Shown here: in pieces, positions 1 to 41,353 of the stretch
Layout: the number at the start of each line of letters is the position of its first letter
Numbering within the stretch: position 1 is the stretch's first letter
DNA from: Apteryx mantelli
Lineage: Eukaryota > Chordata > Aves > Apterygiformes > Apterygidae
Assembly: GCF_036417845.1 (NCBI RefSeq)
Contig: NC_089979.1
Span: forward strand, 115,477,415-115,541,414
Direction: 5' to 3'
DNA: 64,000 nucleotides
The notes under the pieces: model-generated
What the model was told of the DNA's origin: nothing
Seen by the model: only the letters and a program-made list of their open reading frames with translations
The model's database searches: none
Translations under genes and position numbers: made by a program

Positions 1-1779
1 GTTTAAAAACAGTCACCATAACAGGAAGAAGAACCAATCAATTGCTTGAGTGAATTAGTTCTTTGCTAGATCCCCTCACAACTCAAGTATACAAAGATCA
101 TTTCAATACCAAACTTCAAGTTCTAAGAAAGATTTGTAGCCTAGGCTAACCTTTTTTAGGCAATTGCTCCAACTAAAAATCAATATAGATTTTCAGATAT
201 TACCATTAAAGTAGGCCTGATTAGGGAGAGGATTTGAATAAACCTGGAGAAAAAACTCTGGTGGGTAAGTAGCTACTTAAGTAGCAATACCAGAAGAAAA
301 ACAAGGTACAAGGTAGTCATTCTGTGCCTATTGTCTGTAATGCAATATCCAAGCCATACTCTCATCAGTCTTGAAAGATGCTCTCAAATGTCCAGGAAGA
401 GAAACAACATGGTGAATTTGTTTTACTATGAATAACATACATATGGCAACGTGTATAAAGCAGGTAAAATCCTACTTTACAAAAACTGTGATTTGTCCTT
501 GAAGCAGGAAGAGATAGTGATCTTGAATTCTGGAACAAGCTTGTTCAAAAGTATCTGTTCAAATGATAGAGGTTCACCATTACCATAGGGGTGCTTATGA
601 CTTAGTTAACAATAATTGTTACTATGTATGCTGTTAATGAAAATATTTAAAATTAAGCTGCTCTAATAAAAAATACATTGGTAGGCAACAGAACATAAGC
701 AACATTAGAGAAGGTTAAGTGTCACCCCTCAAGCATCTCCAGGTAAGATAACTAGAAGGCCATTAAAACCAGAAAGAATGTGCATTTGTAACCTACAAGG
801 CTCTCAAATAAGAAGCAAGCTGTTCCTGTAAGAAAACTATGCACTTAGAGTGAAAGCAGCCACAGTTGTCACTGCACAAAGAAGGTGAAAACCGTATAGG
901 TAAGTCTACTGAATTCTGAAGATGAGGGTACAGCTAATAGACCTTGTAAAGCTGTGCTTTGTTTATATGTTAGAGATAACTCAAGGCACAAAACAGGTAT
1001 TTTGTGACCTTTCTCTTCACATACAGTTCAAGCGCATCATTTAGAATTTCCAGACCAAGACAGTAAGAAGAAAGAGGATTTAAGAAGAAAAGCCATAGTA
1101 GTAATTTCACCTTCTTACCACTGTTAACCTCCTATCTTCTCTTGGGATATGTTGCCCATCTTCTGGCTTTCTAAGAAATTATCTGGATTTTTGGTCTCAG
1201 AAGTAATTATAAAAACTGCTTCATTTTTAAAGAGCTGGGTGTGCAGGCTGTTCTTAAACAACCATTTGTTCATTTGCATGCTGAACACCTGTTTCTAAAA
1301 CTGTAATAAGTGCCTGTTATTTAAAGTACTTTTGTACTCAAACATTTGGATACATACACTTGGATATAAAGACTTAAAACTTTCATGTGCTGACACTACA
1401 CATGGCAAGACTAGTTAGTAATTAATCTTTGAGCAATTCAGCTGCAGAGCCATCACTTCCATAAGCGAGATCAACACCATCTTTCTCCAACAGACATCTA
1501 GAGCATTGCAAAGAGCAGAGCAAGACTCAGTACTGCAGCCTGCATACTATAAATCACAGTGCTTCAAGCACAGAGCACATTAACAGATCTCCTTTAATCA
1601 TCAGAAACTATTCTGACCTAATTACTAATGTTTCCGCTTCAAACACAAGCTTGAGTGAAAACACCACTAAAGCTATTCAGGGGTGACCAGCAAACCCTCT
1701 GCTACTGAATTTAATATTCAACCTAAACCAACTTTAGAATAACTTAAAATGGCTAGAAGGTTTGTATCTCTAAACTCAC
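1..1779 (-). other. BBS9: BBS9 intron, continuing beyond the window
   Basis: This is intronic sequence downstream, on the minus strand, of the last BBS9 coding exon visible here. It is AT-rich. I found no exon resembling the next part of BBS9 and no recognisable repeat. The rest of the gene must lie left of the window. Confidence 0.7.
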
Positions 1780-1844
1780 CTGAAACAGCATATACACAGA
1801 GTTTTCTGCAATGCAGCACAGCCAGATGAAGTACTTCGGTACCA
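1780..1844 (-). CDS. BBS9: BBS9 third coding exon
   Basis: This 65-nt exon completes Ser86, encodes residues 87-107 (GTEVLHLAVLH, then RKLCVYAVS) and gives the first base of codon 108. The acceptor is TTTACAG and the donor is GTGAGT, both on the minus strand. It matches the human segment around GTEMLHLAVLHSRKLCVY. Confidence 0.93.
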
Positions 1845-4800
1845 CTGTAAAGAAGGGGGGAAAAAAATTTTTTGTTTCAGATTAGTTTGTAGTAAAGTGC
1901 AGCATACAGGATAAAATTCAAGTGACATATTGAAGTTACTGTAAAGATTCCCAATAATTTCTTGTCAAGTGCGGGCCAGACCCCAAGATTTGGGGATGTT
2001 AAATCCCAGCGTACTTAATTATCTTAAATTCATGTTGCAGTATTTGAAGTTCATCTCAAAATTAAAATGAATCCTTAAAGAACATTTTTTTCCAGATTTA
2101 AGTATGAAGAGCAAGCCAACTACTTTCCCAGTTTAGCCTGAAATTCACTCCAAACAAGGTGCTGTTAATTCCTCCAAACATAAATGGATATGAGGACCCT
2201 TACATAGTTACTAAATAATACTTGTTTGGAGTAAGTGACTAACTTTTCAGTGCTAGCTGCATGGAAGTGTGAATGAATTAAGCTAAAAAAAAAAAAAAAA
2301 TCCACACCACACCCACCAGAAACTGCTATGGAAAAAGTCACAGTACTTTGAATCCCACATTGACCTTCCTCCTCCACCAAACTTAAGTAGTATTTCCTGC
2401 AGAGAAAAAGTTTTCATGCTATAACTACAATAGGAAGTTTTAGATCATTCCATCAGGCAAGACATTAGTATTTCTATGCAGGGTCACTCCACAAGTACTA
2501 GAATAAAAGAACGATTTCCTATAGAAAAGACTTCTTTTTGGTTGGTGGACTTTGGTCTCAAAGCACATGTCTTTCCCATGATTACACAAGGGAGAACCTT
2601 TAATTAAAAGGAAAAAAAAGAAACACACAGCTGTACTAGATTGTTCTATATTCAATTAAATATAAAGCCTTTTCCTTGAGTGCTTCCTCTACCCAGCCAC
2701 TTATTTTCATTAAATTCCTTGAAATTAAAGATCTTCAATCCTCTGTCAAATCCAAAACAAATGGTGAACACTACCTCCTCAACAGATCACAAGAGGTTAC
2801 TCTGGAAGTTTTCTAGGTGTTGAGAAAACTTATGTTTCCTGTTCTATGTTTCTTAAAAGTAAGAAAAACAAAAGTAAAATATCTGGAAGATTTTCTTCCA
2901 CCTATATATTAAGCAAAAATTCTCTCTCATATTGATATGATTGAGTAAGTAGATCAAATGCATACTATACTATAGATATTTTTAACAGGTTGCCAATCTG
3001 AAAAGCGAAATTCCTAAACTGAAATTCCCAAAAAGAAAAAGAGAAAGACACATCTAAGCTGTAAATACTTGCTAAATATTTGCCCTAAATATTTTAAGGA
3101 ACTGTTGCAGACCATCCTTAGAGAGAGGAGTTAACTTTTATTGTAAAGTAGTCCACAGACCATGCTAATTAGACAGCTTTATCAGCAACACATGTTGACT
3201 TACGAAACAAATTTTCCCACTTCCACCTGCAGTATCGGTTCTCGTAACTGCACTTCCAAGAGCAAGTCTCCAGCTTGGACTCCATCCCCAGGTTTTGTAG
3301 GATGTGGATTAAAGATTCGGAGATATCCCATATAACTGCCCACAATAATTTTATCTATAAAAAAAAAAAGAAAACAAATGAAATTTAAAAATTACACTAG
3401 CACCTGTAGAATCAGGTTTGCTGCAGAAGTGCTTCAAAGGATATCCTAAAAAAATAAAATATTCACATGTGATTCTGTTGATGGTCTGTCTTCTAGACTA
3501 ATTTTAGTAATTAATTTTCTCCCAGCAACAAAAACTGGTTAGCAAAGGGTCTCATAGGGTAATTATCATGGTGATGGCACTGACCATTGCTACTATTCTA
3601 TCATTTCAGTTTGATGCTCACACTTTTAAAAAAAAAAGTCACATTCTGATTTTCAAGAGTACATCATACTTCCAGCTTCTACATCTTTGATCTATGCAAA
3701 CACATATCAAACCAGCAGAAGTGTTAAATTTTAAAACTGTGACCCATGACATTTATCCAAATGCAAACTAAATCCACACTGTTATGTCAGGTCAACACAG
3801 CCTTGAGACCTCCAGATCTTGGGATAGAGCCATTATTTCCAAGAGGAGCATGGTAAATTACACCAGGGTTATTTTGGGATCGTATTGTTAATGACAAAAA
3901 AAATTATTAATAGAAAACCTCAAAGAGCTGCTAAAACTACTCTAGAAGAGCTAGCCTTCTAAAGTAGTCATCAATATGTATTTCCTCTGGATACAGGTCA
4001 TCATTATCAATGCAGAACAAAAATCAAATCCTGTAAGTCTTGTCCACAAGTCAGGATGACATACTCATAGCACACTCAAACCAGTTTACCAGCCTCTAAA
4101 GGCTTGGAAGAGTTCCACGGGACCCCAACTCAAAAGTCCAGATCAGCTGCCTACTTCCTCTCTTCTCCAGCAGCAAACTTCCACCCACAGTCCCTGGTTC
4201 AGATATTACTGTCTGCCTTCTGCACACTAATCTTTGCCTCAGTTTTGTGCTGTAACAGGTAGTCCACCAACAGCAAATTAACAGTTGTATAACCTATATC
4301 TTTAAATATAATTTAGTCGCACATTCCTTAAAAATACTTAATAAACTTATCTAGAAGATGACCTTTTGCCTTAAGGCTGCATTTACTTTTGGTCCTGAAC
4401 TCTGCAAGAAAAGGAGCCTAGTCTAAAAACAAAGAGAAAATACAGTGTTAAGAAAGTAGATAAAATAGTGGGCTAGTATTACGCTCCCACAACACTGTAA
4501 CCGGTATGAAAGGGCCTACTTTCTCATTAGGAATAGATTCTATCCATAATTCTCTCAGTCAATTCCTATCCAAAAAGCACACCAAAACAGTAGCATAGCT
4601 TGACTTAGTTCAAATCCTTCTAAAAGGGCATAGCTTAAAAAAATGGCAAAAATTAAATCATACCCAAGGACCTCTGCTGAGCAAAAAAATAGAGCTCTAA
4701 GATGTGACAAGAGAGCCTCTTAAAGAAAGGTCCTAAATATTTATTAGTTAAAATGTATGTGTGTGTGTATGCGTGCGTGTGGGCGTGCGCGCGGGTGCGT

Positions 4801-5491
4801 GCAGGCGCGTATGAGAACTCTCGCTGAGAGCAAAGACCATTAACTGTTGTAAAAATGTGGTCACAGAGATGCATCACTTCAACTCCACACTTTAATTTCT
4901 TAATGACTACAGAGAAGAGCAAAGTTTCCTCAAGTGAAGTGCAACTTGATTTCAACAGGCCCTTATTTTTGCAGCACAAAAAGACTTTTTTTTTTCCATA
5001 AAAATACTTAGCTTATCAACCCTCAGCCTGCTTTTTTTTTTCCACAAGTTCAATGACTTATGATGCGTTTCTTTCCATGACTAATTTAAAGTCTTTGTTT
5101 TAAGTATAGCTACCAAGAAAGAATAAAACATGAGAGAAATTGCTATTGAACATCAACAAAGATTAAAACGTTTAGAGATCTAGGAATACACAAAGACAAA
5201 TGGCAAACAAGAATACGAGCACTCAACTTGTTTTATTAAGTCTACAAGGACACACTAAAGACAACAGACCTTAAACTAACTAACCAACTAGCCTGGCTAA
5301 CGACCTGTCACTATGCACTAGCTTTGTTAAAGCATACTTGCAGCTGCATAGCTTGAAAGTCAGCAGCCACTAGTTCTGAATTTACCTTGCCCACTGTTAA
5401 CAACATCAGCAACACAAAGACAGCCTTGATCAAATTCTTCCTTTTCTCCAAGTACAGTGGACCACCAGTCTCGGGCTTTAAACAAAGACAT
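1780..5491 (-). CDS. BBS9: BBS9, 5' part of the coding region (residues 1-108, three exons); gene truncated by the left edge
   Basis: BBS9 (PTHB1) is a core subunit of the BBSome, the coat complex that moves membrane proteins into and out of primary cilia. Three minus-strand exons, at 5386-5491, 3204-3354 and 1780-1844, join in phase. They encode a protein beginning MSLFKARDWWST, followed by KIIVGSYMGYLRIF and then GTEVLHLAVLH. This matches the start of vertebrate BBS9, the first strands of its N-terminal beta-propeller, with only conservative changes. All three junctions have GT donors and AG acceptors, and the codon phases agree (1, 2, 1). The start codon sits in the second exon, after nine bases of leader. 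The rest of the protein is outside the window. Identification is by remembered family sequence and is very secure. The gene lies head-to-head with NT5C3A across a shared CpG island. Confidence 0.95.
1845..3203 (-). other. BBS9: BBS9 intron
   Basis: AT-rich intronic sequence. It contains an A-run near 2286-2300. No gene-like open frame or recognised repeat was seen. Confidence 0.8.
3204..3354 (-). CDS. BBS9: BBS9 second coding exon
   Basis: This 151-nt exon completes Asp36, encodes residues 37-85 (KIIVGSYMGYLRIF to LQVEVGKFV) and gives two bases of Ser86. A long T-tract ends in TATAG at the acceptor, and the donor is GTAAGT. It corresponds to an N-terminal beta-propeller segment of BBS9. Confidence 0.95.
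3355..5385 (-). other. BBS9: BBS9 intron with an alternating purine-pyrimidine tract
   Basis: About 2 kb of AT-rich intron. The only notable structure is the mixed GT/GC tract at 4754-4812, listed separately. No other exon was seen. Confidence 0.8.
4754..4812. repeat. Degenerate (GT)n/(GC)n alternating purine-pyrimidine tract
   Basis: About 59 bases of almost strictly alternating purine and pyrimidine. It runs from GTGTGT into GCGTGCGTGTGGGCGTGCGC. It is an imperfect microsatellite and, by known sequence preference, a candidate Z-DNA-forming stretch. Confidence 0.85.
5386..5491 (-). CDS. BBS9: BBS9 first coding exon with start codon
   Basis: The exon spans 5386-5500. The ATG complement lies at 5489-5491, after nine bases of 5' leader. 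It encodes residues 1-35, MSLFKARDWWSTVLGEKEEF and onward, plus one base of Asp36. The acceptor is CCCTTTCAG and the donor is GTAAAT. The start is fixed by the near-identity of MSLFKARDWWST with BBS9 proteins. Confidence 0.96.
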
Positions 5492-5500
5492 TCTTCTTCA

Positions 5501-6190
5501 CTGAAAGGGAAGCAAACTGTTGTTGAAACCTATAGTTGATGGATGAATTTATACAAGTAACTTTAACATTAACAAATTTACTATATTTCCATCTCTTAGC
5601 TTCACATTGCTGTAACATGAACAGAAAAAACATTAACCAAATACCCCAAATATCTGAAATTATATACTTAAAAAAAATTAAAGAACTTCTTGTGACGAAT
5701 TCATAGACTAGTTGTGATAAACACTGGCAATTAGGAGCAGCAAAGAAAAAAAAATCACAGTTCTTTTTAAAACTGTTACAAGCCTTCTATAATAAGCATT
5801 AAAAAGTAACAGAAGTTTTCAAAGTCCCAGAAATTGGACATTCCCCTCTCACCAAAGAGAATTAGGAAAAATAGATTCTGGCGTACGTCCAGAAATAAGA
5901 AAGCTTATTTTAGAAAAGTTAATCAAGATACAAACAGACAGTATCAAGACAGACAGTATCAAGACTGCCACTGAGTAATCGCCTTAAAGATGCTCTGCTG
6001 ACGTGACTGAAGAACTCGGTCAGAGAGGGCACAAATCAGCTTTTCTGCTCCCTACCTGCTATTATTTTAAGAAAGGGCGGGGGGTGGGAGGGAAGGTAGG
6101 CTAACCGCTTTGTAGGCGGCTTGACAACTACATCACCCCAGTTCAAACTTCCCAAGTCCTAGCCTATGCTTTTGGAAGAGCAGGACTAAC
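5501..6190 (-). other. BBS9: Probable first intron of BBS9
   Basis: This stretch separates the ATG exon acceptor (5501-5502) from the CpG island. It contains a tandem 15-bp duplication (CAGTATCAAGAC type) near 5937-5966. No coding exon was seen. The exact 5' limit depends on which candidate donor, 6190 or 6392, is used. Confidence 0.55.
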
Positions 6191-6550
6191 CTGAACAGTT
6201 TGGCTGAGAGAGATAAAGAGAAAGAAAAAAAAAAGAAGAGGGAGAAAGAGAGAGATACCCGTGGGGAGCTTTACCGAGAGGCGAGGCGAGGGGCAGGGAG
6301 GCGGCCGGGCGGCGGCACAGCAGCCGGCGGCGCCGATCAGCCGAGGCGAGCGGGCGCCAGCATCTCCCGGGCGCGGACACGGAGCGACCTACCCCAGGGC
6401 GGCCCCGCCGCCCGCGAGAGCTCCTTGCTTGGGCCCGGGCGCAGCTCTGAGGAAGGGGACAGAAGGCGAGGCGGCGGGGGGGACTGGCGGAGGCGGCAAG
6501 CCGCTACAGCGCTCTCAGCGGCGCAGCGGCCATCTTCAGCGCCGTTGTCA
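6191..6550 (-). other. BBS9: Candidate non-coding first exon of BBS9
   Basis: BBS9 has an upstream untranslated exon in other vertebrates, and the ATG exon here starts with an acceptor, so a first exon must lie upstream. On the minus strand there are two plausible donors: CAG|GTTAGT with its last exon base at 6191, and GGG|GTAGGT with its last exon base at 6393. A minus-strand YY1-type motif at 6529-6536 suggests initiation around 6540-6560. Both limits are inferred. Confidence 0.35.
6529..6536 (-). promoter_or_regulatory. YY1-like motif (AAGATGGC on the minus strand)
   Basis: AAGATGGC reads on the BBS9-sense strand. YY1 motifs in this orientation usually sit just downstream of a transcription start, so this hints at BBS9 initiation slightly to the right. 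Confidence 0.45.
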
Positions 6551-6577
6551 TGGCGCCTTAACAACCGACCTCGCCCT

Positions 6578-6584
6578 CCGGAAG
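6578..6584 (+). promoter_or_regulatory. ETS-family core site
   Basis: CCGGAAG core inside the shared CpG island. A second copy lies 54 bp downstream at 6632-6638. Paired ETS sites are common in bidirectional promoters. Confidence 0.4.
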
Positions 6585-6609
6585 GGCGGGGCGCGCTTCC
6601 CGCCGCCAC

Positions 6610-6622
6610 CGGGAATTGTAGT
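6610..6622 (-). promoter_or_regulatory. ACTACAATTCCCG element (ZNF143/THAP11-associated motif)
   Basis: The minus strand reads ACTACAATTCCCG. This is a full match to the known promoter motif ACTAYRNNNCCCR, associated with ZNF143/THAP11 (SBS-type) regulation. It lies between the two ETS cores in the middle of the island. Confidence 0.6.
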
Positions 6623-6897
6623 TTGGGAACTCCGGAAGCAGAGGCCGGCTCGGCGCGCGCGAAGGACAGTTGGGCTCTATCATTTCTTCCGGGGGGGGGG
6701 AGAAGTAGGAGAAATAAAGGTGTTCCTTGTGTCCCTGAGGAAAAACACAACCTTCCAGCGTGGACATTTCCTCTTCAAAGGCAAAGGAGAAACTTTTAAC
6801 CCTCCTTGCCCTCGAGGGCGCCTTCTGAAAGCGCCCTTCTCCCACGCTTCTCCCCCCCCGCGTTTCCCTCTGGGTGGTACCGCCGGTAGGCGGTGCG

Positions 6898-6908
6898 CAC
6901 GTGACGTG
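6898..6908 (+). promoter_or_regulatory. E-box fused to a CRE-like half site
   Basis: CACGTGACGTG combines a palindromic E-box (USF/MYC/TFE type) with an overlapping TGACGTG CRE-like half site. It lies 175 bp before the NT5C3A start codon. Function is inferred from the motif only. Confidence 0.4.
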
Positions 6909-7082
6909 CGGCCGGCCGCCGGCGGGGAGGTGGCGCGGCGCGGTCGCTGCTGTGGCCGTGGCTCCTCGGCGGTTGGTGGACGCCGGCTCGCAGCGCTGAG
7001 GCGAAGCTCCCCCTCCCTCAGCGGCGGCGGAGCGGCCCCGCCGTCCCGCAGCGGCGCACTGGGCGCGCCCCGGGCGGCTACC

Positions 7083-36192
<29,110 letters not shown>

Positions 36193-36900
36193 ACTGCAGT
36201 CTCAAGTCACTCCGTTCCTTCCAGGAGGCAACTGGACAGAAGAGCACACTTGTGCCATCTTAGATGTGTTCGTTACTCATTTACAGAACTGTTTAATTTA
36301 ATTTAAAACTTTTATCATCATTTTGGTATTTTGAAGTATATATGGTACCAATTGTCAACTAGAAGCTCCTTTTACTGTTGTTATGCTGTTCTTTGTCTCA
36401 CACTCCTATTATAATAACTAGATTTAAATTGGATTTATAGATGTGATAAACTGCTGCTGATGGAATACTATGGTTCACTTTCTTTTAATCAGGCATTTCA
36501 GAGGAGCATTTTAGAAAATGTGGCTATTTTGTAAAATCGAAGGTGTAAACGTTCTGTGAATAAGCAATGTACACAGGTTTGTGTTGCCTTTTTACATTAC
36601 TGAGTTGTCTTTCAAAGAAGAGACTTCAATCTCAGCTGCACTTTGAAGGATCTTACTAATATGCTACAGATGTTCACAGAAGTTTTTCATACCTATATTT
36701 TTCTTCAGTAAAAATGCTTTATTCACCCAATTCAGGCAAAGTGTTTGCTATTAATAGATTTTTGTTGAGAAGTTTGATCATTACAAAATATTCTATATCC
36801 CTACTGTTTGTTTATCCTCTGTGGAATTGGGGGGGAAGGGGGAGAGAAATCATACTGTTTTAAGTCAGTATATTTGAATTAAAGAAAGTTTCTCATCCTC
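36193..36900 (+). other. NT5C3A: Probable NT5C3A 3' untranslated region
   Basis: AT-rich sequence after the stop codon. An ATTAAA at 36878-36883 is a candidate polyadenylation signal. AATAAA hexamers further on, at 37226-37231 and 37495-37500, are alternatives. The end cannot be decided from sequence alone. Confidence 0.45.
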
Positions 36901-38149
36901 GTACCAACAGATAGTTTTACAAGTATCAGTATACACAGCCATAACTTTAGCCCCTTCTCAGATCTTATAGTTAATACTACTCCACTTCTATCCTGTTGAT
37001 TCATGTCAAAGCTAGAATAGGGCATGTAAAGTAATTTCTCTCTGAATTCAGCTGCTCTGGACACAAACTCAGAACAGAGCTAGATCTTAATCTTGGCTCT
37101 TAAAAGCTGAGTCAAACCATCCTGCAAAATAAGTTTTCTTGCTCCCAGCCCCATGCCTCAGAAGCAATTAAAGAACACCATTCTAGACTTCAGGCTGCCT
37201 GTGGGTCACATTCCCATTGTCCGCAAATAAAAGAACTGATATAGCATCTATCTCTTCTAGCTTCACTCTGCAAGTCCTCACTATTAAACATCTACTGAGT
37301 CATCAGACAGTATTTCCCTTGCTACTGAACATATTACAGTACCTTTCAGCATCATGTACAGATGATACAGCTTAATGTAGCTGCAGCTCTGGAAGCTTCC
37401 TCTGGTGTGTTGCAAGAGAAGTTAAAGACAGTGTTGAGACCTGCTACTAAGAGGTCTCAACTATTCATTCATTACTTCAACTATTCTATTCATTAATAAA
37501 ATGGAGGCAATCATACATTTCCCTAACGTGCAATATAGTCATTGTCCCCTCTTTGTTTTCTTTTATGCCCAGCAGGATCTGTGTCATCTTCTGTTCCCTA
37601 AGGAACTGTAATGAAAATCTGGGAGAGCTTAGAACTGCATTCTCTCCCAGTGGAGAAGTTACACAGATCTCAAAAAATGGCTTCTTTCCTGTTCAGCATG
37701 TGGTCCAGTATCTAAATGCCAACCATGTAACACCAAATTTATATTAGTCCACATCAGCAAACTTTTATCTGTTACCATGTCTGCTGGGACTTTTTCAAGA
37801 AGGCAAGATGTTTTAGTTTCCTTACCCTGTCCCTGCAAGGAAATGAATGCATTAGCATCCACTACAGAAAACTGGAGTTAAGGCATCCCCATATTTTAAA
37901 TGGGTGGCAGAGCCTTGGTACGCCATCTGAAGTAGTCCGAGCACTCCTTGTGATCATATTGCATATCACATGCCAGTAGGGAACTGCTGAGCCCAGAAAC
38001 CTGTTACAGATTCCTCACGTACAACCTACAGCCATGCGATTCCCTACTCCTGGCACTGCAGCAACTGGATCCCCAACAGCAGGAGCCTTAAAAGCCATCT
38101 ATCAACCAGAAAGCCATTTAAACCATAAGGCAACTGAGGACAGGATCAA

Positions 38150-38870
38150 GTCTTGGCCTCTCTCCATTTGAGAGTCATGACCCAGGTGGCAGCAGCAGCA
38201 GACCAGGAGAGCTGAGAGTGCCCCAGCAGTGCCAGCAACGCAGGGAGACAGGAGCAGCAGTCACCTCAGCCCTGGCCAGCCAGGACCTGCCAGCTGGGGG
38301 CAGCTGTGGGGAGTGGAGCAGCTGCATGGGGTGAAAGCAGCACAGGAAAAGGCGGCAGGTCGGGCTGTAGTACATCACCTTGGAGCAGCCAGGCCAGAGC
38401 AGCTTTGTGCAAGTAGTCATGAAAGAGGTAAAACCTCCTTCCTGCCCCTAGCGCCCAGGCAGCATGGCAGGAAGGATGTTCCTCACTGCACAGAGTGAGT
38501 TCTTGCTCCCTTCCTTCTCCCGCCTGGACGTGCCAGGGAGCCAGCCCAGTCCCTGTCCCCACAGCCTCGCTGCCAGGCTGCGCTCTGCTACACAATCTCT
38601 CTGCCTGGCCAGCCCATTTGCCTGGATCGTAGGGGAGGGCAGCGCAGTCATATTGCAAGAGTTTAGGGAGGGAGAGGAGCCTTCCGTGCTGTCATCTTCT
38701 GCCAATAGATACTGCTTTCTGCACGGTAGGCAAGATAGGTAGGGCAACGCCGCATGTGTATGAATCCCCACAGGGCTTGGATGTGAGCTGCCTGCTCAGC
38801 ACCACCTCGGGCATGCCTACACTCTTTGGGGAGGCTGCAGCATTTCCAGGGCAGGTCAGCAGCCACACAA
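38150..38870. other. GC-rich island of unknown role
   Basis: About 720 bases are clearly richer in G+C than the flanks and hold open frames on both strands: 38266-38658 minus (130 aa), 38464-38742 plus (92 aa) and 38448-38771 minus (107 aa). None resembles a known protein. CpG is less dense than in the two promoter islands. It could be a regulatory element, an exon of a non-coding RNA, or an old retrocopy. Confidence 0.4.
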
Positions 38871-41353
38871 TTGGTTTAACATTTTGATTTCAGGAACCTA
38901 TAGAATTGGCACTAGCTGAGCTAACGTCAGGGTTTTGGGGGTCTGTTTTGGGGGGGGGGGGTTGTTTGTTTGTTTTTTAACTAAGAGATTATACAGGATC
39001 TTTTGTAATAGCTGTCAAGTAAAGTTCAAAAGGCAAAGGCCTTCTGAAAAACTCCTGGGTGTTTGGATGTACTGCTTAATCATCATCCAATCTCCATCTG
39101 CAAGGGGCTAATTACCAGGCATTACTCCCAAAGTTTACACTGCAGCAAGTTTTCCCCTTGACAGGCAGGCTACCTTTGGAATCCAGATAAGAGAATTTAG
39201 AGCATGTGAAAGGCAACTGATAGCCACAGCTCACAGCACAAGATGCGTCAGCAAGACACGCTGGCACAAGATCATCCTGACTTCATTTCTCTACAGAACC
39301 AAGCATCAGTTGAAAGGAGGGGGCATTTCTGGTCCCTTTGTGAAGCATTTCTGAGGGGCACGACTGTCCTTCAAGTTCTTGTCCAGCTGGTTTCAGAATT
39401 TCATGCAAGCTCATTCATCCTCCCCACAGATTTTTTTCTGACCCTCACCCAATCCCACGGGAAGCAAACTTATCACTCCTTCAGCATGATGAAGGCCATC
39501 ATTCAACCCAGCTGTGATTAAAAAAAAAAGTCAAATAGAAAAATACATGCAAAGCAATATGGAAAAGGGTTAGGCAGTATCTTTAGAAGCAATTATCAAA
39601 ACAGATATCCAGCTCTGTCTTAATTTGAGTTAGTAGATTAGTATTCAGCCAGCTGTAGCCCAGGAGCAGAGTCACCTGATCATTTTGGGAAACATCTGAC
39701 TATTTCCAAAAACAGCTAGGTGAACGCTTAAAACTCTTTGCCTTGACAGAGGATTTCAGGTCAGGCAACCATCTCTCAAGCATTGCTTAAGCAGGACTTT
39801 TCATTGTTCATCATCTGCTTGGAGGCAACATTGAATTGTCACTCACCAAAAGTTCAAACCGCAATGACAATCACTTAAAGAAAAGGATTATTACCCTTCC
39901 ACAACTATGTTGGTAGGTAAAAATCTGCAGCACACTTTCCTGTTCAATCACGAAGCCCTACCAGTCTCAGACTCTGTGTTACAGGATGCCTGAACGGTGA
40001 GAGCCTGCTCCGTCCTTCTGCTTTGGGTGGGACATAGGAACAACAAAGCCATATAGATGCAACAACCACATTTAACTGAAGGACCCATTTCCTGCACAAA
40101 ATCTGAATCAGGCGGTCTATTTAAAAAGATCATACATTTTACTGGACAGATTACCAATATCCTTTTATCATCTAACAAGTCAGTAGTTTAGAGAAAAATG
40201 CAAAATGTATTTATAGATATCTTCCACTTTTTCAGAACAAATAAACAAAAGAAAACAGAAGCCACTATCTATTTTTGATCAAAATCCCACCTTTTTACTC
40301 ACACTATTTTGTCTAGAAAAACTAATACTATCAATCACCTCTCCAAAACCACGAGCAAGCTGCAGCCCAGTTACTTCAAACACAATTGACACTGCAGTTA
40401 TAAGTTAAACCATCCTTCTCCAGCAAGTCTAATTCTTGTAACTTAAAATTGCCATCCATATTATGCACTCAGTTTTAGGAAAGAATTATTATTATGCCAC
40501 AAGAATTACTATTATGCTAATAGTACATTTCAGTTGCGATCAGCTTGGAAACGAAAGTATCATACACATTTCCCCAAACCTTTACATAACAAAAAGTGTA
40601 TTTCTAACATTTAAAGCAAGGAATAAGAAGCAGAGTTACATGAATTTGTTACTTAGTTTTTCCTCTACTCACAATATCTGTTCTCTGTAGCACATGTCCA
40701 AGGTCAACTATTTGAGACCTTTATCTAGCTAAAAATGTTTCCTCCTGCTGAGTGGGTGTTGCAGCCTCCTCAAATGTCCTCTTACTGCCAAAGACACGCT
40801 AACACTCCTGAACTGAGCAAGACGCTTGCACCAAGGACTAGCTAAAGATGCCATTTCTAAGCTTAAAGGAAGATCTGAATTAATAGTTTTTCCACACACA
40901 AAGTTAACATTTGAGTTCAACAACTGCAAGAAATGCAAACTCTCATTCTGGTAAAATTTTTGAATATACTTAAAACATGAGTAGTTATACAGTATAAAGT
41001 ATCATCTGTGGCAAATGAGGGTAGAAAAATCATGCAGAAAAAACACTTACAAATACCTGGATGTTTGTGGGTAGAGCCCTCTTCCCTTAAACCTTTGCAA
41101 GCCAGCAGGTAATTTTCAATCTTGACTGCAGCCAGCTTCCCCTCCCAACAGGCTGCCTAACAGGAGCCAGCTGCCTGTCTCCGAGCCTCACACCTGGCTG
41201 CTTCATTAGAGCAGCAGCAGTCTAATTTCTGAAGAGTCTCTCTCAAGCTAAAGAAAACCACTTATTTTCATCCAATTATCAATGCTACTTAACCTTAAAG
41301 AGTTGTGCTATTTTTCTAAATAGGTAACTAAGTATCTCAGTTAAGTGGGTACA

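Noticed and set aside
6200-6300. Lys/Glu-rich frame (MAERDKEKEKKKK) as a possible RP9-like charged tail
   Set aside because: RP9 has a Lys-rich tail, but this frame has none of its zinc-knuckle region and is a purine-tract artefact at the island edge.
38266-38771. Open frames of 107-130 codons in the intergenic GC-rich island
   Set aside because: Overlapping frames on opposite strands with no family resemblance. The island is reported, but no protein gene is called.
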